Below the pieces are notes generated by a model that searched no databases, was not told the origin of the DNA, and was given only the letters and a program-made list of their open reading frames with translations. DNA of 59,865 bases. Source: Myxococcales bacterium (GTDB lineage Bacteria > Myxococcota_A > Bradymonadia > UBA7976 > UBA1532). A program made the position numbers and the translations under genes. How positions within the stretch are numbered: position 1 is the first letter of the stretch; the number at the start of each line of letters is the position of its first letter. Where the stretch lies: the NCBI GenBank assembly GCA_020633555.1, contig JACKDL010000034.1:1-59865 (forward strand), given 5' to 3'. Shown here piece by piece: positions 57,488 through 59,865 of this stretch.

Positions 57488-57859
57488 ATGACGGAACCCG
57501 CGGAGAAGTCGCCCCTGGCCGGCCCCGTGCGGCACATCAAGCCCCTGGGCCCGCGCGTGCTGGTGCGCGTCGTCAAGCTGGAGACCCGCACCCGGGCCGG
57601 GCTGATCCTGCCCGAGGGCGTCCGTGAGGAGACCGATCAGGCGCTCTACGGCGAGGTGGTCGAGGTGGCCCGCGCCGAGGAGGCCCCCGACGCCGAGCCC
57701 ACCCTGGGCACCAACGTCAGCGGCGTGCCCCTGGGCGCCTTCGTGCTGTTCCCCAAGGACGCCGGCCTGCCCGTGCCGTGGGACGAGAAGCTGCGCCTGC
57801 TCGAGGTGAAGCACATTCACGCCACGGTCGAGGAAATCGACGCCCACGCGCTGCAGTAG
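57488..57859 (+). CDS. GroES-like (Cpn10-type) protein, no groEL nearby
   Basis: A 123-residue protein. IKPLGPRVLVRVVKLETRTRAGLILPEGV matches the start of co-chaperonin 10, and GAFVLFPKDAG and RLLEVKHIHATVE match later strands. It is longer than GroES (about 95-100 residues), with an N-terminal extension and an acidic insertion near residues 60-78 (EEAPDAEPTLG). The mobile loop region that binds GroEL is present in altered form. With no groEL beside it, it may serve a separate chaperonin or another role. Start ATG 57488 has AGGA about 8 bases upstream. Confidence 0.85.
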   Translation: MTEPAEKSPLAGPVRHIKPLGPRVLVRVVKLETRTRAGLILPEGVREETDQALYGEVVEVARAEEAPDAEPTLGTNVSGVPLGAFVLFPKDAGLPVPWDEKLRLLEVKHIHATVEEIDAHALQ

Positions 57860-57879
57860 CGCCCCGCGCCGGGTGGCGC

Positions 57880-59865
57880 TCAGGGCACCCGCGGCAGGCT
57901 CTCGTTGGGATCGGCCATGGGCGGCACCCGCCGGTGGGGGCAGGCGCCGTCGAACAGCAGCTCGCACGCCGTGTTGTAGACCAGCTCGCCGCCCCGGGGG
58001 CTGCTGGCATGCCAGGCGTCGGCGGCGTTGGGGTGGTCGCGCAGCACCAGGGGCACCAGGCCATCCACCGTCAGCGCCGGCTGGCGGAACTCGGCGACGC
58101 GCAGCACGTCGTCCCGCGCCACCCCCGCCTCCAGCAGGTCGTGGCCGGGGGCCCAGGCCCGGTCGCCCGGCCCCACGATCAGGTGCTCGCCGCTGGCCCG
58201 CAGGCGGCCGCCGGGCGCCTCGATGAACCAGTCCGACACCCGCTCGGCCATGGCCAGGCCCAGGCCCACCAGGCGCAGCTCGCTCCCGCCCGGCAGATCC
58301 GCCAGCTCCTCGGGCTGGGCGGCCAGGGTCAGGGCGGTGAGCTCGCCCAGGGTCACGGCGCTCTGGCAGGCGTAGCCGAGCTGGCAGGGCACGATCTCGG
58401 CGTTCTGGGGGGCCTCGACGAACTCGGCCAGCGGGTCGAGCTGGCCCTCGAACACTCCGGGCACGGCCGCAGCGTCCCGCAGGCTGCCCAGGCCCCCGTT
58501 CACGCGCCCGATGAGCACCACCCGCTCGCCCGCCAGCGCCGTGGCCGCGGGGAAGCGCTGGGGGTTCAGCGGGGCGGGCAGCTCCACGGTGGTCGTGCTG
58601 CTGGCGCCCGCCGCCCGCACCCGGATGGCGTCGTCCTCGGCGTCGGGCACGCCGTCCAGGTCCAGATCGGTCAGCGCCCGCGCCTCGCCGAAGCTGATCT
58701 GGGTGGGCCCGCGCCCGCGGGCCAGCCCGCCGTCCAGAGCCCCGGGGGTGGTGATCCAGGTCACCGGCCCCAGATCCAGCCGTTCCAGGCGGTAGCGGGC
58801 GCAGCCCAGGCCGCCGCACGCCGGCGTGGTGGCCGCGCTGGCCCAGCGGCGGGTGGAGGTGCGGCCGCTCAGCCAGTCGCCCAGCGGGGCCATGAGCCCC
58901 AGGCGGGCGGCGAGGCCGTGGCGCGGGTTGGTCAGCGGCAGCCAGACGTAGCGGCCCGCGGCTCGCAGATCCGCGGGGGCCCAGGCGGCCTCGGCCAGCG
59001 CCGCGCGGGCGCCCTCGGCCAGCAGGGTGCCCAGGGCCGCCAGCCGGTCGGCAGCGGGGCCCGCGGCGGCCAGATCCTCCACCGGCTCGCCGTCGACGCC
59101 CAGGGGCAGGCCGGCGTCGTCCAGCGCCGGGATCCAGGCGTCGCCGCCCGCCTGCACCGTGTCGGCCGACGCGCCGGTCAGCCACAGGGCCAAGGCGCCC
59201 TCGCGCTCCAGGCGGGCCCGCACATGGCCCGGGAAGTCGGCGCTCAGCAGGGCCTGGTCCACCGGGATCACCGCCGGCGCGGCGCCCCAGGTCAGGGCCC
59301 AGGCCAGGGGGCGCCCGTCGACCGCGGCCCGGAAGGCCAGCACCTGCAGGGTGGCGTCGCGGGCGGCGGGCAGCGCCGTGTCGCGGGCCAGCCAACGGGG
59401 GCGCGCCCGCCAGGCCGCCAGATCGGCGGGATCGTTCAGCTCGCCGTCGCCGTCGGCGTCGGGCAGCACGAAGGCGCCGTCCGTGGGGGGATCGGGGTCC
59501 TGCGGCAACGCCACGCGGCCCGCCGCCACCTCGGCCGGCGTGGCGGCCGCCACGGCGCGCTCGATGGCGGCCGCGGCGCGCGCCACCACCATGTCGAACC
59601 ACACCTCGCTGACGCCCGGGGCCGCAGGCAGCGCCGCCAGCAGGCCGATGCGGCCCCCCAGCCGGCGGCGCAGGGCCTCGCCGCGCTCCCCGGCGATGAC
59701 GCTCAGGGACGGGCCGTGCAGGCCCACGGCGTCCGGACCGCTGCGGTTCCCGGTGGTGTGCACCAGCAGCTCGCCGTCGGCCAGGCCCAGGCGCAGCCGC
59801 AGCCGGCGGTCCAGCTCGGCCACCCGAGCGGCGTCCATGGCGTGCACATCCAGGGCCAGCACCAC
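57880..59865 (-). CDS. Ceramidase-like secreted protein, partial (5' end outside window)
   Basis: The 5' end is cut by the window edge. The N-terminal part resembles neutral/alkaline ceramidases (LDVHAMDAARVAELDRRLR, then GELLVHTTGNRSGPDAVGLHG, where functional enzymes read T-H-x-H-S-G-P-D). Here the pair of His is replaced by Gly and Arg, so zinc binding at this site is probably lost. Further on are Asp-rich calcium-loop-like units (DADGDGELNDPADL, DLDLDGVPDAEDD), as in TSP3 or dockerin repeats. The C-terminal half is of unknown family. The visible 661 residues end at TGA 57880. Lipid hydrolysis is not assured. Confidence 0.75.
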   Translation of the reverse strand: MVLALDVHAMDAARVAELDRRLRLRLGLADGELLVHTTGNRSGPDAVGLHGPSLSVIAGERGEALRRRLGGRIGLLAALPAAPGVSEVWFDMVVARAAAAIERAVAAATPAEVAAGRVALPQDPDPPTDGAFVLPDADGDGELNDPADLAAWRARPRWLARDTALPAARDATLQVLAFRAAVDGRPLAWALTWGAAPAVIPVDQALLSADFPGHVRARLEREGALALWLTGASADTVQAGGDAWIPALDDAGLPLGVDGEPVEDLAAAGPAADRLAALGTLLAEGARAALAEAAWAPADLRAAGRYVWLPLTNPRHGLAARLGLMAPLGDWLSGRTSTRRWASAATTPACGGLGCARYRLERLDLGPVTWITTPGALDGGLARGRGPTQISFGEARALTDLDLDGVPDAEDDAIRVRAAGASSTTTVELPAPLNPQRFPAATALAGERVVLIGRVNGGLGSLRDAAAVPGVFEGQLDPLAEFVEAPQNAEIVPCQLGYACQSAVTLGELTALTLAAQPEELADLPGGSELRLVGLGLAMAERVSDWFIEAPGGRLRASGEHLIVGPGDRAWAPGHDLLEAGVARDDVLRVAEFRQPALTVDGLVPLVLRDHPNAADAWHASSPRGGELVYNTACELLFDGACPHRRVPPMADPNESLPRVP

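Overview
The window is about 60 kb of very GC-rich DNA (roughly 70% or more by eye), densely packed with genes on both strands. The content points to a member of the Myxococcota (the former deltaproteobacterial myxobacteria and relatives). Six Hanks-type Ser/Thr kinases lie in 60 kb. There are MopE-like CDGxDNDCDG repeats, thrombospondin type-3 repeats, a MYXO-CTERM-like C-terminus, many large Cys-rich lipoproteins, PilZ/receiver and FHA proteins, and a giant TPR protein. I assign the phylum by inference and cannot name the genus. I found no tRNA, rRNA, CRISPR array, insertion sequence or phage gene.

Layout. Positions 1-13468 (+) form one tightly spaced run: the end of a membrane-anchored TPR protein, tsaD, a Ser/Thr kinase with a C-terminal membrane anchor, a ~2100-residue TPR protein, a tail-anchored STAS protein, a Cys-rich PAS protein, a HAMP-SpoIIE phosphatase and a small predicted outer-membrane protein. 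A divergent lipoprotein and a kinase-PEGA-FGE fusion follow (13478-16740). Positions 16774-21209 (-) hold a lipoprotein with an internal pilin-like segment, an NhaD-type antiporter and a universal-stress protein. Position 21402 starts a kinase-ATPase-TPR signalling protein. Positions 24848-31269 encode surface proteins: a vWA/MopE-like MYXO-CTERM protein, an HHH lipoprotein behind a clear promoter and structured leader, an M43-like metalloprotease lipoprotein and a small HEAT-like exported protein.

Positions 31360-34587 (+) contain a polytopic kinase, an ECF sigma factor and an overlapping soluble kinase, consistent with phosphorylation control of the sigma factor. A lipase follows, convergent with a three-gene minus-strand operon (41886 to 35628): an exported TPR/PEGA protein, a huge beta-propeller lipoprotein and a Ser/Thr kinase, joined by overlapping stop and start codons. 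Next come a pair of FHA/zinc-ribbon proteins and a 12-repeat MopE-like lipoprotein.

Positions 47691-59865 are more metabolic: lycopene cyclase, an esterase plus glycerol kinase pair, a structured intergenic region, a RidA-like/enoyl-CoA hydratase/acyl-CoA dehydrogenase operon, two membrane proteins (one carrying two frameshifts), a PilZ plus pseudo-receiver protein, an orphan GroES-like protein and a partial ceramidase-like protein.

The main theme is phosphorylation-based signalling linked to the cell envelope. At least three modules (2289-12849, 32852-34587, 35628-41886) look like separate sense-to-response units. The best candidates for undescribed systems are the kinase/TPR/STAS/PAS/phosphatase run and the PEGA-propeller-kinase operon.
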